A stretch of DNA of 64,000 nucleotides from Geodermatophilus aquaeductus. Its GTDB lineage: Bacteria > Actinomycetota > Actinomycetes > Mycobacteriales > Geodermatophilaceae. The notes beneath the pieces were generated by a model. It was not told where the DNA came from. It searched no databases and saw only the letters and a list, made by a program, of their open reading frames with translations. This document shows positions 55,144 through 63,850 of this stretch, in pieces. The translations under genes and the position numbers were made by a program. How positions within the stretch are numbered: the first letter of the stretch is position 1; the number at the start of each line of letters is the position of its first letter. The stretch covers positions 85,429-149,428 of the forward strand of contig NZ_FXTJ01000011.1 in the NCBI RefSeq assembly GCF_900182545.1, read 5' to 3'.

Positions 55144-57086
55144 CCCCGGCCGCTGCGGGCGGGGCGCCGGCCCTGCCGGGAGCCCGAGCGCGGGCCGCGC
55201 CGGGCGCCGTCCCGCCCGGGACCGCGGCCGCGGGGCGCGCTGCACGGGCGGCAGGTGCTCACCCAGGGCGCGATCGCGGTGCCGCACGAGGAGCAGGTGC
55301 CCGACCCGCTGAGCGCGATGGCGTCGGGGAGCAGCTCGCTGATGGCCTCGGCGCACTCCTCCTCGACCCAGGCCGCGTCATCGCCGTCGAGGTCGGCGAC
55401 GCCCGGGAACTGCCGCAGCAGCGCCTGGGCGTCGCGCGCGGCCGCGGCGGCCTGCTCGAAGTCCTCGACGCCGCCGTCGACCGGGACGTCGGGCAGCACG
55501 AGCTCCGGCCGGACCGGCAGGCCGGCGGCGTGCCGGAGCGCCGCGCGGGCCAGCACCAGCCAGCGGGTGCGCCGCGGCGGGTCGTAGTCGATGGGCAGGC
55601 TGACCAGCCGCCAGACGGTCTGCAGGTCGCCGACGGCGCCGAGCGGGCCGCGCAGCAGCGGCAGCAGGGCCTCGACGCGCAGCACCAACTCGGTCACGTC
55701 GTCGGGGGTCACCGCCTGGCCGCGGGTGGCCGTGCGGGCCCACGCCTGCCAGCGCACCAGCGCCTCGGGCAGCTCGGCGGCCTCGACGGCGCCGAGGTCC
55801 TCCAACTCCGGGCGCAGCCGCGGCAGGCGGTCGGGCAGGTCGCTGGGGCGGTCGCCGCGGGCCACCTCGGCGCCGACGGACACCAGCGCCAGCGACGGCG
55901 ACAGGCCCGCGACGCCGGCGAGCACGCCGGCCGTGCCGTGCCCGGTGAGGCCGTAGCGGCCGGCCCGCCCGGCGATCTGGGCGGCCTCCCAGCTGCGCAG
56001 CGGCCGCATGCGGGTGCCGTCGTACTTCATGGTCTCGGCGAAGAGCACGGTGGTGGCCGGGACGTTGATGCCGTGGCCGATGACGTCGGTGGTGACCAGG
56101 ACGTCGAGCTCGCCGGTGGAGAACCGCTCGATCACCTCGCGCCGGGTGGCCGGGGGCAGCGCGCCGTAGAGGACGCCGACCTTCCCGGGCCGGTGCTTGT
56201 CGAGCTCGGCGGCGACGGCGTACACGGCCTTGCGGGAGAACGCGACCACCAGCGTCTGCGGGCGGACGCTGCGGGCGCGGACGGGGGCGTTCAGGACGTC
56301 GAGCCGCGACAGCCGCCGGTGGTGGACGACGTCGACCCGGCCGGCGTCGGCGACCAGCGGGGACAGCGTCGGGTGCGCCTCGGCCGCGGCGATGACGTGC
56401 ATCTCGCGGTACTCGCCGGTGAGCAGCAGCTTGGCCCAGTGGTGGCCGCGGTCGGGCTCGGCGACCCAGTGCGACTCGTCGAGGACGAGCAGCTCGCCCC
56501 GCATCGGGGCCTTCTCCACCGTGCAGCAGACGATCGGCGCGAAGGGGTCGACCTCCTCCTCGCCGGTGGACAGGCCGACGGCGCCGGGGGGCAGCTGCGC
56601 GGCCAGCTTGAGGTAGGCCTCCTGCGCGAGCTGGCGCAGCGGTGCGGCGTAGACGCCGGAGCCGGTGGCGGCCAGGGCCTGCAGCGACTCGTAGGTCTTG
56701 CCGGAGTTGGTGGGGCCGAGGTGGAACACGACGGACTCCGGCGGCGTCTCGCGGACCGGCAGCTCCGGCGCGGCGCCCTCGACCCAGGCCTGCTGGGCGC
56801 GGCGCTCCTCGCGGGCGGCGAGGCGGGCGGCCTCGCGGGCCTCGTCACGGGCGGTGTCACGGGCGGCGTCGCGCGGGTCGGTGCGGTCGGTCGTCGTCCG
56901 CAGGGGTGCGCGCTGCCCGGCGGGCGGGCGCACACGGCGGCGGGAGACGGAGGGCTGGGGAGCGGTCTCGGGCAGGAGGGGTCCTCGGATCGGCGTACGG
57001 GGGAGGCCGGGCACGGGACGCACGACCTGACCGCGGTGCAACACCGCGCGTGCCCGGATCATGCCCGCCCGGCCGTCGTGGGCCAC
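55140..57086 (-). CDS. Suv3-like DExH-type RNA helicase with C-terminal zinc ribbon
   Basis: The 648-residue protein has a charged N-terminus, then motif I FHLGPTNSGKTYESLQAL, GSGVYAAPLRQLAQEAY, motif II VLDESHWVAEPDRGHHW, and motifs V-VI VTTDVIGHGINVP and QIAGRAGRYG. These are close to mitochondrial Suv3, where motif II is DEIQ; here it is DESH. Two CxxC pairs (CSSCG, CRPC) near the end form a zinc ribbon. It probably unwinds RNA in decay or ribosome work. The start is uncertain (57086 or ATG 57062). It is convergent with dppF. Confidence 0.85.
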   Translation of the reverse strand: MAHDGRAGMIRARAVLHRGQVVRPVPGLPRTPIRGPLLPETAPQPSVSRRRVRPPAGQRAPLRTTTDRTDPRDAARDTARDEAREAARLAAREERRAQQAWVEGAAPELPVRETPPESVVFHLGPTNSGKTYESLQALAATGSGVYAAPLRQLAQEAYLKLAAQLPPGAVGLSTGEEEVDPFAPIVCCTVEKAPMRGELLVLDESHWVAEPDRGHHWAKLLLTGEYREMHVIAAAEAHPTLSPLVADAGRVDVVHHRRLSRLDVLNAPVRARSVRPQTLVVAFSRKAVYAVAAELDKHRPGKVGVLYGALPPATRREVIERFSTGELDVLVTTDVIGHGINVPATTVLFAETMKYDGTRMRPLRSWEAAQIAGRAGRYGLTGHGTAGVLAGVAGLSPSLALVSVGAEVARGDRPSDLPDRLPRLRPELEDLGAVEAAELPEALVRWQAWARTATRGQAVTPDDVTELVLRVEALLPLLRGPLGAVGDLQTVWRLVSLPIDYDPPRRTRWLVLARAALRHAAGLPVRPELVLPDVPVDGGVEDFEQAAAAARDAQALLRQFPGVADLDGDDAAWVEEECAEAISELLPDAIALSGSGTCSSCGTAIAPWVSTCRPCSAPRGRGPGRDGARRGPRSGSRQGRRPARSGRG

Positions 57087-57154
57087 GCTGGTGCCCTGCG
57101 ACCCGCCCGGTACTCCGCGGCGCCGGGCGGCGCCGGGCGGCGGAGGAGGACGGG

Positions 57155-57562
57155 ATGCCCGGGTGGGCGTGGACGCTGGTCGGCGTCGCCGGAGGCCTGC
57201 TGCTGTGCTGGCTGGTCCTCGTCGCGGTGCTGTGGGGCACCCGCCCGGACGACCTGCGGCTGCGGGACCTGCTGCGGCTCCTGCCCGACGTCCTGCGGCT
57301 GGTGCGCCGGCTGGCCAGCGACGCCGAGCTGCCGCGCGGGGTGCGGATCCGGCTGTGGCTGCTGCTGGGTTACCTCGCCCTGCCGATCGACCTGGTGCCG
57401 GACTTCATCCCGGTGCTCGGCTACGCCGACGACGCCGTCGTCGTCGCGCTGGTGCTGCGGTCGGTCGTCCGGCGTGCCGGCGCGGGAGCCGTCGCCCGGC
57501 ACTGGCCCGGCACCCCTGAGGGGCTGGCGGCGCTGCGGCGGGCCACCCGGCTGCCCTCGTGA
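57155..57562 (+). CDS. DUF1232 (YkvA-like) membrane protein
   Basis: The 135-residue protein has an N-terminal membrane helix (WAWTLVGVAGGLLLCWLVLVAVLW). It is followed by the DUF1232 motif RIRLWLLLGYLALPIDLVPDFIPVLGYADDAVVVALVLR. The family is widespread with no settled function. ATG 57155 has GGAGGAGG upstream. Just before it a 10 bp unit, CGCCGGGCGG, is repeated in tandem. Confidence 0.88.
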   Translation: MPGWAWTLVGVAGGLLLCWLVLVAVLWGTRPDDLRLRDLLRLLPDVLRLVRRLASDAELPRGVRIRLWLLLGYLALPIDLVPDFIPVLGYADDAVVVALVLRSVVRRAGAGAVARHWPGTPEGLAALRRATRLPS

Positions 57563-57611
57563 GGGCACACCCGCCGGCCGGGCACCGTGTCGGGTTAGCC
57601 TCGACCGGTCA

Positions 57612-57698
57612 GGAGGGCTCGCCTAGAGGCCGATGGCGGCGGTCTTGAAAACCGCTATGGGGTCACACCCATCGTGGGTTCGAATCCCACGCCCTCCG
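57612..57698 (+). tRNA. tRNA-Ser (anticodon UGA)
   Basis: An 87 nt cloverleaf with a long variable arm, as expected for a class II tRNA. The acceptor GGAGGGC pairs with GCCCTCC, the anticodon stem is GCGGT/ACCGC with loop CTTGAAA, and the T arm is GTGGG-TTCGAAT-CCCAC. CCA is not encoded. The anticodon TGA reads UCA codons. An integrase gene begins 78 nt downstream, so the 3' end is the likely attachment site. Confidence 0.98.
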
Positions 57699-57775
57699 CT
57701 TCTGACCTGCGGATTTGTGTTGCCCGGAGAGCTCCGGCGAGGGGCGCCCGGCGCCGTCGTCCGCTCGCGTGCCCG

Positions 57776-58906
57776 CTACGTGCCCGTACGGTTCGAGGTG
57801 GTGCCCGCTGCGAGGCGCCCCAGTCGAGCCGCGACCTCGGCGTCGCGCCGCTCGGCCGCGTGCTGGTAGATCATCGCCGCGCGGGACGACGAGTGGCCGG
57901 CACGTCGCATGACCTCGGCCAGGGTCGCCCCGCTTTGCGCCGCCAGGGTGAGTCCCGCATGCCGCAGGTCGTGCAGATGGACGTCGGGCAGGTCGGCTGC
58001 TCGCCGGGCCGTGCTCCAGGCGGCGTGCACGTGATGGGCGCGGAGGGTTCTTCCGTCCCTCCGCACGAACAGCCGAGCGGTCGGCAGCGCCGGGGAGCGG
58101 GTCTTCAGGTGCTCGGCCAGTGCTGAGACGCCCTGCGGGGGGAGATGGACGACGCGCTGGCTACCCGCCTTCGGTGGGCCCTCCACGGGGCCCGCGTCCG
58201 TCTCCACGACCTGCCGCTGCACGGCCACGGTGCCGGCGTCCACGTCGATGTCGCCGATGCGGAGGGCCAGCAGCTCGCCGAGGCGCAGGTGCGCCCAGAA
58301 GGCCAGGCCGACGAGGCCCCGGAGGTTCTCGGGCATGTGCGCGGAGAGGTGCTGCACCTGGTCGACGTCCAGCAGCGGTCGCTCGTCACTGCGTGCCTGG
58401 CCCGCACCCTTGATCCGGCAGGGATTCCGGGGGAGCGCGTCGTCTGCGACGGCCGTGGCCAGGACAGCGTGGAGGAGGGCGTAGGCCTGCCTGGTCGCCG
58501 TCGGTCCGGTGGCTGCGCTCGTCTCGGCGTGCCACCGCCGCACCGCGGCCGGGGTGATCCGGTCGAGCGGCAGGCCTCCGAGCGCAGGGAGCACCCAGCG
58601 GTCGAGGGAGTGCTGGTAGGTCTCGCGGGTTCGCACGGCCAGGGGACGACCTCGAACGGTCCGCTCGGCCAGCCACGCCTGGCTGTACTCGCGGAGCGTG
58701 ACGCCGCTGCGCAAGGGGTCGAGCCACACGCCGCGACCCATGTCGACCTCGACCACGGCCAGGAAGCGTGCCGCGTCGGTCTTGGTGGCGAACGTGCTCG
58801 GTGCTGACCGGTCCCGGCCGTCCGGGCCCGGGTAGCGGGCCTGCCACCGGCCGGAGGGCAGCTTGCGCACGCGACCGAAGCGCCTCCTGCTGCTGCTTGC
58901 TCGCAT
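57776..58906 (-). CDS. Tyrosine recombinase (site-specific integrase)
   Basis: The 376-residue integrase starts with an Arg-rich arm-binding domain (MRASSSRRRFGRVRKLPSGR), then a core-binding SAM-like domain (TLREYSQAWLAERTV onward) and the catalytic domain. The catalytic residues are the first Arg in AHLRLGELLAL, His312/Arg315 in HDLRH, His338 in AGHSS and the nucleophile Tyr347 in IYQHAAERRD. It is intact. It would integrate the element at tRNA-Ser. ATG 58906 is preferred. Confidence 0.93.
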   Translation of the reverse strand: MRASSSRRRFGRVRKLPSGRWQARYPGPDGRDRSAPSTFATKTDAARFLAVVEVDMGRGVWLDPLRSGVTLREYSQAWLAERTVRGRPLAVRTRETYQHSLDRWVLPALGGLPLDRITPAAVRRWHAETSAATGPTATRQAYALLHAVLATAVADDALPRNPCRIKGAGQARSDERPLLDVDQVQHLSAHMPENLRGLVGLAFWAHLRLGELLALRIGDIDVDAGTVAVQRQVVETDAGPVEGPPKAGSQRVVHLPPQGVSALAEHLKTRSPALPTARLFVRRDGRTLRAHHVHAAWSTARRAADLPDVHLHDLRHAGLTLAAQSGATLAEVMRRAGHSSSRAAMIYQHAAERRDAEVAARLGRLAAGTTSNRTGT

Positions 58907-58967
58907 GCTCCGACCTTGGCCGCCTTCAGCTCTGCAGGGAACTGGTCTGTGGCCGCCGGTCGACGCC

Positions 58968-59186
58968 CTACCGGCAGGGCACCCGGCCGGCCGCCACGAA
59001 GGCGTCCAACGCGCAACGCTCGAGGCGCACGTGCTTGCCGAGCTTGACGTAGGGGATCCGCCGCTCACTGATGAGGCGGCGGACGAAGCGCTGCCCGGTG
59101 CCCAGGTACTCGGCCGCCTGGCCGACGGTGAGCAGCTGACCGAAGTCGCCCAGGGGCACGTGCCCGTCGGTGGACGCCTGTGGCAT
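58968..59186 (-). CDS. Excisionase-family HTH protein
   Basis: The 72-residue protein has the Xis-type winged HTH: LLTVGQAAEYLGTGQRFVRR, then ISERRIPYVKLGKHVRLE. It lies directly before int on the same strand and should control the direction of recombination. ATG 59186 has AGGGAGG upstream. A start 27 nt earlier is possible. Confidence 0.88.
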   Translation of the reverse strand: MPQASTDGHVPLGDFGQLLTVGQAAEYLGTGQRFVRRLISERRIPYVKLGKHVRLERCALDAFVAAGRVPCR

Positions 59187-59289
59187 GGCCCCTCCCTGGG
59201 TCGTCCGGACCATGTTCAGGGGCACCAGCCGCGAGGGGGGCCCGGGTGACCTTCCGAGGTTCTCCCGCACGGCCCGAGCGGGCCGCAGA

Positions 59290-59321
59290 GGGGTGCACTG
59301 GCCTGGCGGGCAGTGCACCCC
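59290..59321. terminator. Strong hairpin between the two HTH genes
   Basis: GGGGTGCACTG (59290-59300) pairs perfectly with CAGTGCACCCC (59311-59321). It could terminate the relaxase/HTH transcript or be an Xis or HTH binding site; int and xis would then have their own promoter. Confidence 0.6.
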
Positions 59322-59355
59322 GCACTCTGGTGAGTGCGCCAGTGGTGGCGCGGGT

Positions 59356-59583
59356 TCACCGCCGGACGCCCCGGCCGGGGGCGCTCGGGCCGTCGTGCTG
59401 GGCGTCGATCCAGCTGTGGAGGTCGTCGGCGCGGTAGAGGACGCGGCGGCCGAGGCGGAAGCTGCGCGGCCCGGTGCCCAGGTGTCGCCAGTAGCGCAGG
59501 GTGGCGACGGGGGCGCGGACGAGCTCGGCTGCTTCGGTGATGGTGAGCAGGTCGGGCTCGCGGCCGGTGTCGGGCGGGGGCAT
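59356..59583 (-). CDS. Small HTH DNA-binding protein (MerR/Xis-like)
   Basis: The 75-residue protein reads LLTITEAAELVRAPVATLRYWRH, then FRLGRRVLYRADDLHSWID, a classic helix_turn_helix_17 domain. It is distinct from the Xis gene 170 nt away. It may regulate transfer or replication genes of the element, or act as a second excision factor. Target unknown. Confidence 0.85.
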   Translation of the reverse strand: MPPPDTGREPDLLTITEAAELVRAPVATLRYWRHLGTGPRSFRLGRRVLYRADDLHSWIDAQHDGPSAPGRGVRR

Positions 59584-59745
59584 GGCGGACTCCGCATCTG
59601 ATCGGCGTGTGTGGGCCTTCGCTTGTGAGGGCGGTCTTTCGGGGCGTTTGGTGACAGCTACCAGCCACCTTCTTCCGACGGGCTCCGGTCCCCCTGCGGT
59701 ACTTCTCCTGCCGAGTCTGCGTCTCGCTACTGGAGACTCCCTCGG

Positions 59746-62700
59746 TCAGCGCCCGAGGGACGGGCCGACACCACGACTGCTGGGGGGCAGCTCGTGCCGC
59801 AGCTGCGGACCACCGACCCCGGCTTCGGCAGGCGCTGACCGCCGGGGGATCGCCTGGACCGGCCGGCGGTGGGCTACGCGCCAGGCGTCCCGCTCTCGTG
59901 CGATCCGGTCGGCCGACTGGGCGGCCAGGGCCGGTTCGGCCTGCAGCTGGGCGATGCGGACCCGTGCTGCCATCAGCTTGCGCTGGTCGGCGGCGATGTT
60001 GCGGTCGAGGTCGGCGAGCCGGCCGGCGGGATCGGGGGCCCAGGCCACGGCACCGAAGCCGGCGAGCTGTTCATCGCGCTGACGGCGGGCCTCGGCCAGA
60101 GCTTGCCGAGCCTGCTCGACTGCGTGCTGAGCGGCATCGACGGCCGCGCGAAGCTCGGCGTACTCAGGGTGGGCGCCTTCGGTGGCGCGGCGGGCGGCGG
60201 TGTCGAACGCCGCCCATGTCGCCGGCCGGTCGTCGAACCGGCCGGCGACCTGCGCGATGTGGTGGGTGTCGGCGGGGAGCTCCGGTAGGTGGGTGCGCCA
60301 GCGGTCGGCCCAGTCGGTCAGCTGCTGTCCGGCGCGGGCGACGGTGGCCCGCCGCAGCCCGAGCCGGCCGGGACCGGCCAGCACGGTGCGGGCGGCCTCG
60401 CGTGCGGCTGTCCACTCGGCGTCCCAGCCGCCGAGCAGCGCGTCGCGGATCCGGTCTGCCTCTGCGGTGACGATCGCACCGCTGACCTCAGCCTGTTGTC
60501 GGGCGTGTTCGGCGCCGGCTGCTGCCTGCCGATAGGCCGCCTCCAGCGCCTCGAGCCGGTCGGCCCGGCCTGCCTCGAGCGCGACGACGGTGCGCAGCCT
60601 GTCGCGCAGCGGCTCCTCGACGGCCAGCCGGTCCAGGCAGCGCTGCTCGGCCGTCCACGCCTCTTGCAGCTCGGCCAGGACCTGGTCGACCGGCCGGGGC
60701 CGCGCGTAGCGGGCGGCCTCGGCGGCGGCCAGCTCGGCGGCGTGGGCGGGGCCGAGGTCAGCCCGGTCGCGGCGGAACACGGCGATCCACTGCGCCCGCG
60801 CCTCGGCCAGATCGGTGGCGACCAGGTGGGTGGTGTTGGCGAGGCGGCCGCGGGTCATGCCGACGTAGGTGGCGGCCGCGCCGGTGTGCTGGCCGATCAC
60901 GGTGTGGGCGGCGGTGACCGTGTCGCCCTGGACGCCGTGCGCGGTGGTCACGTAGGCCAGTTCGACGTGCGCGGTGACGTAGTCGGCGGGCAGCGGCCGG
61001 CCTGCTGCGCCGGTTGGGGTGACACCGGGGGTGACGTCGGCAGGAACGGTGTCAGAAGGGGTGACAACCAACTCGCCGTCGGGGCCGACCGCGGTGACGG
61101 TCCAGGTGTCGCGGTTGGCCACGCCCAGGGTGCGGTCGTTGCGGCGGGTGGCGATCCGGTCGCCGACGCCGATCCGCTGCCCGGCCCGGGTGGTCGCCGT
61201 CCGGGTGTCGTCGACGCGGCGGTCGGCGACCAGCCGGTCCCGGATGGCGGCGCCCAGCTCGGCGGCCTGCTCGCGGGTGTCCACCACGACCGCCAGCTCT
61301 TGGCCCTCGGTGTAGGCCGTGGTGGCAATGGCGGCCAGGGTCTCCTGCGGCGAGGCGGGATCGGGGTGGAGACGGATCTGGCCGCGGGCGCACAACGCGT
61401 CGAACACCGCACCGGGATCGACGCCGGCGCGCATGGCCAGGGTCAGCTCGGCGTACTCGGGGTCGGGCACCGTGCGCCCGGCATCGTCGGTACGGACGAA
61501 CCGGTGCACCGTGTCCAGGGTCAGGCGGGCGGCCGGGTCGGCGGCGCGGAGGGCTAGATCGATGACGCCGCCGCGGCCGACCGCCGCGAGCTGGTGGCGG
61601 TCACCGAGTAGCGCCATGCGAACTCGGCACTCGTCGGCAACGGTGAGCAGGGCGCGGGCGGTGTCCTGGTCCAGCATGCCCGCTTCGTCGACCACGAGGA
61701 GATCCCCGGGGAACAGCCGCGCCTCCTCGGCCGGTCCGGCATAGACGGCGCCGGTGACCGAGTCGGCCTGCCCGGCGGTGAGCCGGGTCCAGGCCCCGTC
61801 ATCGGTCCAGCGCCAGCCGTGCTGGAAGGCCAGCCAGGCCGCCGACCCGGCCGCGCTGCCGACCTCGGCGGAGGCGACCCGGGCCGCCTTCAAGGTCGGG
61901 GTGACCACCAGCAGCCCCCGGCCTTGCTGCGCGAGGAAGCGGCGGGTGGTGGCGAGGGTGGTGGTCTTACCGGCGCCGGCCGCGCCCTCCACCACGACCA
62001 GCGGCCGGGTCCCGGCGAGCGCGGCCGCGGTGGCGGCCTGCCCGGCATCCAGCCGCTCCAGGCCGGCCGCCAGGTCCGGCCGGGGGTCGACGTCACACCC
62101 AGGGTGTGTGCCGCGGGCGGCGAGGCGGGCGGACAGATCGGCTTCGACCGCAAGCACCGCCGGCGAGGTCCAGGCCCGGACGTGCTCGGGGACCCCGTCG
62201 CGCGGCAGCAGCGGGACGCAGCGGGCCAGGGCGCGGGCGGTGAGGTCCTCGGCCAGCTCGCTGCGCACCGCGGCCTCGGCCACGACACCCTCCGCGGCGA
62301 TGAGCCGCTCGGCCTCGCCGCGCACGTCGGCGGCGTTCCACGCCGACCGGCCGGCGGCCAGCCGGCTCAGCACGCGGTCGACGGCGCGGTCACGGTCGAG
62401 GGCGCCGACCGAGGCGGGCCGTAGTTCCACCGGGGTGTCGGGGTCGCGGTAGCCGAGTGCGGCCAGTTCGGCCCGCCAGCGCGCTATCAGGTCGGCGCCC
62501 GAGCGGGGGGTCACCTTGTCCGGGCGGCCGTCGGCCCACGCCCGGGCATCCCACGCCCGCCGCAGCGCCGGGCCGGGCTGTTCGCCGGGGTGCGCCGCGA
62601 TCCAGTCGCGTTCGTAGCGGTCCAAATTGCGCCCGATCTGCGCTGCCCGCGCACAGAAAGGACCGACGTACTCGGCGAGCTCCAGTATTTCTCCAGTCGC

Positions 62701-63378
62701 ATCCACGGTGAAGCCGTGGGCGGCCAGCGCGGCCCGGAATTGTGGATCGCAGCCGACCGCGGCGTGCCCGATTCCGTTGATCGCGGCGAGGAAGTCTCGG
62801 ACGCCGACGGTGTGCAGCCCGCGCCACTTTCCGGCGGCGAACACCCGGGCGCCGATCTGCAGGTGCAGATGCCGGTGCGGATCCCCGGCGCGGGAGGTGT
62901 GGTGCCGCACGGTCACCGCCTCCAGCACCTGGACCGGTACCTGCACCTGGCCGCCGCGCGGGCCGACTCTGGTGGTGGCGTGCCCGGCCAGCCAGCCGAC
63001 GATCTCGGTGGCGGCGCGGTCCTGGGCCGCGTCGTAGGCCGCGGCGATGTCCGGGTGTACCGCGGCCGCCAGCGACCAGGACTTCGGGCCATTGACCACG
63101 ACCTCGACGAACCGCACCGCGCGCTCGTCGGTGCGTAGCCGCCCTCGTGGCTCGCCGGTGTCCGGGTCGCAGCCGGCCACCCACGTCTCGTAGGTCCCTC
63201 CGGTCAGCGCCGCACGTTCCTGCACCCGCCCGTCGCGGGCGGTGAAGCGGCGGGCCAGGCCGGTGCCCTCGGCCAGGTAGTAGTCATCGGGCCGGCCGCG
63301 ATCGGCCTCCAGGTACGTCCGGGCAGCCGCCGGCGGACCGGTGTAGACCTTGATTCCGCCGTGCATTTTCAACGCCAC
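59746..63378 (-). CDS. MobF-family conjugative relaxase with helicase domain (TrwC/TraA type)
   Basis: The 1210-residue protein has an N-terminal relaxase with the His triad H168-H170-H172 (DPHRHLHLQIG). Tyr33/Tyr34 (DDYYLAEG) are candidates for the nicking tyrosine. A RecD-like helicase follows, with Walker A at 465-472 (GAAGAGKT), Walker B LLVVDEAGML, LLGDRHQLAAVGRGG, and the late motifs VTTAHGVQGDT and YVGMTRGR. The last 300 residues are a coiled-coil, Ala-rich tail. Start GTG 63378, or ATG 63366 (MHGGIKVYTG). It should nick oriT and unwind the transferred strand. Confidence 0.92.
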   Translation of the reverse strand: MALKMHGGIKVYTGPPAAARTYLEADRGRPDDYYLAEGTGLARRFTARDGRVQERAALTGGTYETWVAGCDPDTGEPRGRLRTDERAVRFVEVVVNGPKSWSLAAAVHPDIAAAYDAAQDRAATEIVGWLAGHATTRVGPRGGQVQVPVQVLEAVTVRHHTSRAGDPHRHLHLQIGARVFAAGKWRGLHTVGVRDFLAAINGIGHAAVGCDPQFRAALAAHGFTVDATGEILELAEYVGPFCARAAQIGRNLDRYERDWIAAHPGEQPGPALRRAWDARAWADGRPDKVTPRSGADLIARWRAELAALGYRDPDTPVELRPASVGALDRDRAVDRVLSRLAAGRSAWNAADVRGEAERLIAAEGVVAEAAVRSELAEDLTARALARCVPLLPRDGVPEHVRAWTSPAVLAVEADLSARLAARGTHPGCDVDPRPDLAAGLERLDAGQAATAAALAGTRPLVVVEGAAGAGKTTTLATTRRFLAQQGRGLLVVTPTLKAARVASAEVGSAAGSAAWLAFQHGWRWTDDGAWTRLTAGQADSVTGAVYAGPAEEARLFPGDLLVVDEAGMLDQDTARALLTVADECRVRMALLGDRHQLAAVGRGGVIDLALRAADPAARLTLDTVHRFVRTDDAGRTVPDPEYAELTLAMRAGVDPGAVFDALCARGQIRLHPDPASPQETLAAIATTAYTEGQELAVVVDTREQAAELGAAIRDRLVADRRVDDTRTATTRAGQRIGVGDRIATRRNDRTLGVANRDTWTVTAVGPDGELVVTPSDTVPADVTPGVTPTGAAGRPLPADYVTAHVELAYVTTAHGVQGDTVTAAHTVIGQHTGAAATYVGMTRGRLANTTHLVATDLAEARAQWIAVFRRDRADLGPAHAAELAAAEAARYARPRPVDQVLAELQEAWTAEQRCLDRLAVEEPLRDRLRTVVALEAGRADRLEALEAAYRQAAAGAEHARQQAEVSGAIVTAEADRIRDALLGGWDAEWTAAREAARTVLAGPGRLGLRRATVARAGQQLTDWADRWRTHLPELPADTHHIAQVAGRFDDRPATWAAFDTAARRATEGAHPEYAELRAAVDAAQHAVEQARQALAEARRQRDEQLAGFGAVAWAPDPAGRLADLDRNIAADQRKLMAARVRIAQLQAEPALAAQSADRIARERDAWRVAHRRPVQAIPRRSAPAEAGVGGPQLRHELPPSSRGVGPSLGR

Positions 63379-63416
63379 CCAACAATGACCAACAGGTCAC
63401 CCCTAGAAACGGCGAT

Positions 63417-63456
63417 GGGCCCCGCGAAGCGGGACCCGGACTACCCATATTGGTAG
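63417..63456. other. Candidate oriT upstream of the relaxase gene
   Basis: A region poorer in GC than the surroundings lies behind the relaxase start. It has an imperfect hairpin (63417-63437: GGG-x-CCCGC, GAA, GCGGG-x-CCC) and the dyad CTACC-CATATT-GGTAG (63441-63456). Inverted repeats just upstream of a MobF gene are typical of oriT. The nic site is not identified. 63457-63560 has no recognisable gene. Confidence 0.5.
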
Positions 63457-63560
63457 CATGCGTGCCGTTCTGCAGCAAATGTTTGCATGGCGAGTGACGG
63501 CGGTGGCAGCTGTTGACTGCGAGATCAGGGCGTCCAACATGCCGGGCTGGTAGATGGCTG

Positions 63561-63850
63561 TCAGTGGCTATGGACGCTGTCGCGAGCGCAAGGCGCGATC
63601 ATTGTGTCCGGACGCTTGGTGGGGACCTTGAGGCGGAGCGCCCGAGCCCTACGGGGGGAGGCGCCGATCATCAATGCCGGCGCCTGGTCCCGGAGCTCCT
63701 CGGTGGTGGCTCCATGCCTGGCGGCGATGGTGGCGCCCCAGCCACGAAGGTCATGTCCATGAGCGTCGGCCGGAAGTCCGGCCGCTTCCGCTGCTGGAGC
63801 CCAAACCCGTGAGCTGAGGTCGTTGCGCACGATCGGTCCGCTGGCTCGGA
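63561..63850 (-). pseudogene. Decayed tyrosine integrase C-terminus
   Basis: The reading frame gives DLSSRVWAPAAEAAGLPADA and HGHDLRGWGATIAARHGATTEEL, a clear integrase catalytic end (HDLRH with the second His changed to Gly). Then RDQAPALMIGASPRRARALRL takes the place of the LGHSSP-x-ALRYQH block, so the second His and the nucleophile Tyr are lost. The N-terminal two thirds are missing. It is a relic, distinct from the intact integrase. Confidence 0.75.

Larger units (their letters stand above)
57699..63850. mobile_element. Integrated mobilisable element at tRNA-Ser (approximate limits)
   Basis: The stretch from the 3' end of tRNA-Ser to the integrase relic holds int, xis, a small HTH gene, a MobF relaxase gene and a candidate oriT, all on the minus strand. 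This is the layout of a small integrative mobilisable element; no coupling protein or transfer channel is present. No second copy of the tRNA 3' end was found up to 64000, so the right end is not defined and the element may reach beyond it. Confidence 0.6.

Noticed and set aside
57131..57153. Tandem CGCCGGGCGG units as a CRISPR-like or operator array
   Set aside because: Only two units and a partial third, directly before a Shine-Dalgarno; likely simple slippage. No CRISPR array was seen anywhere in the window.
63284..63478. 64-codon minus-strand frame overlapping the relaxase start
   Set aside because: Overlaps the relaxase N-terminus in another frame, has no ribosome-binding site, and covers the candidate oriT.
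63513..63812. 99-codon plus-strand frame
   Set aside because: Mirror of the integrase relic; no similarity to any family I know.
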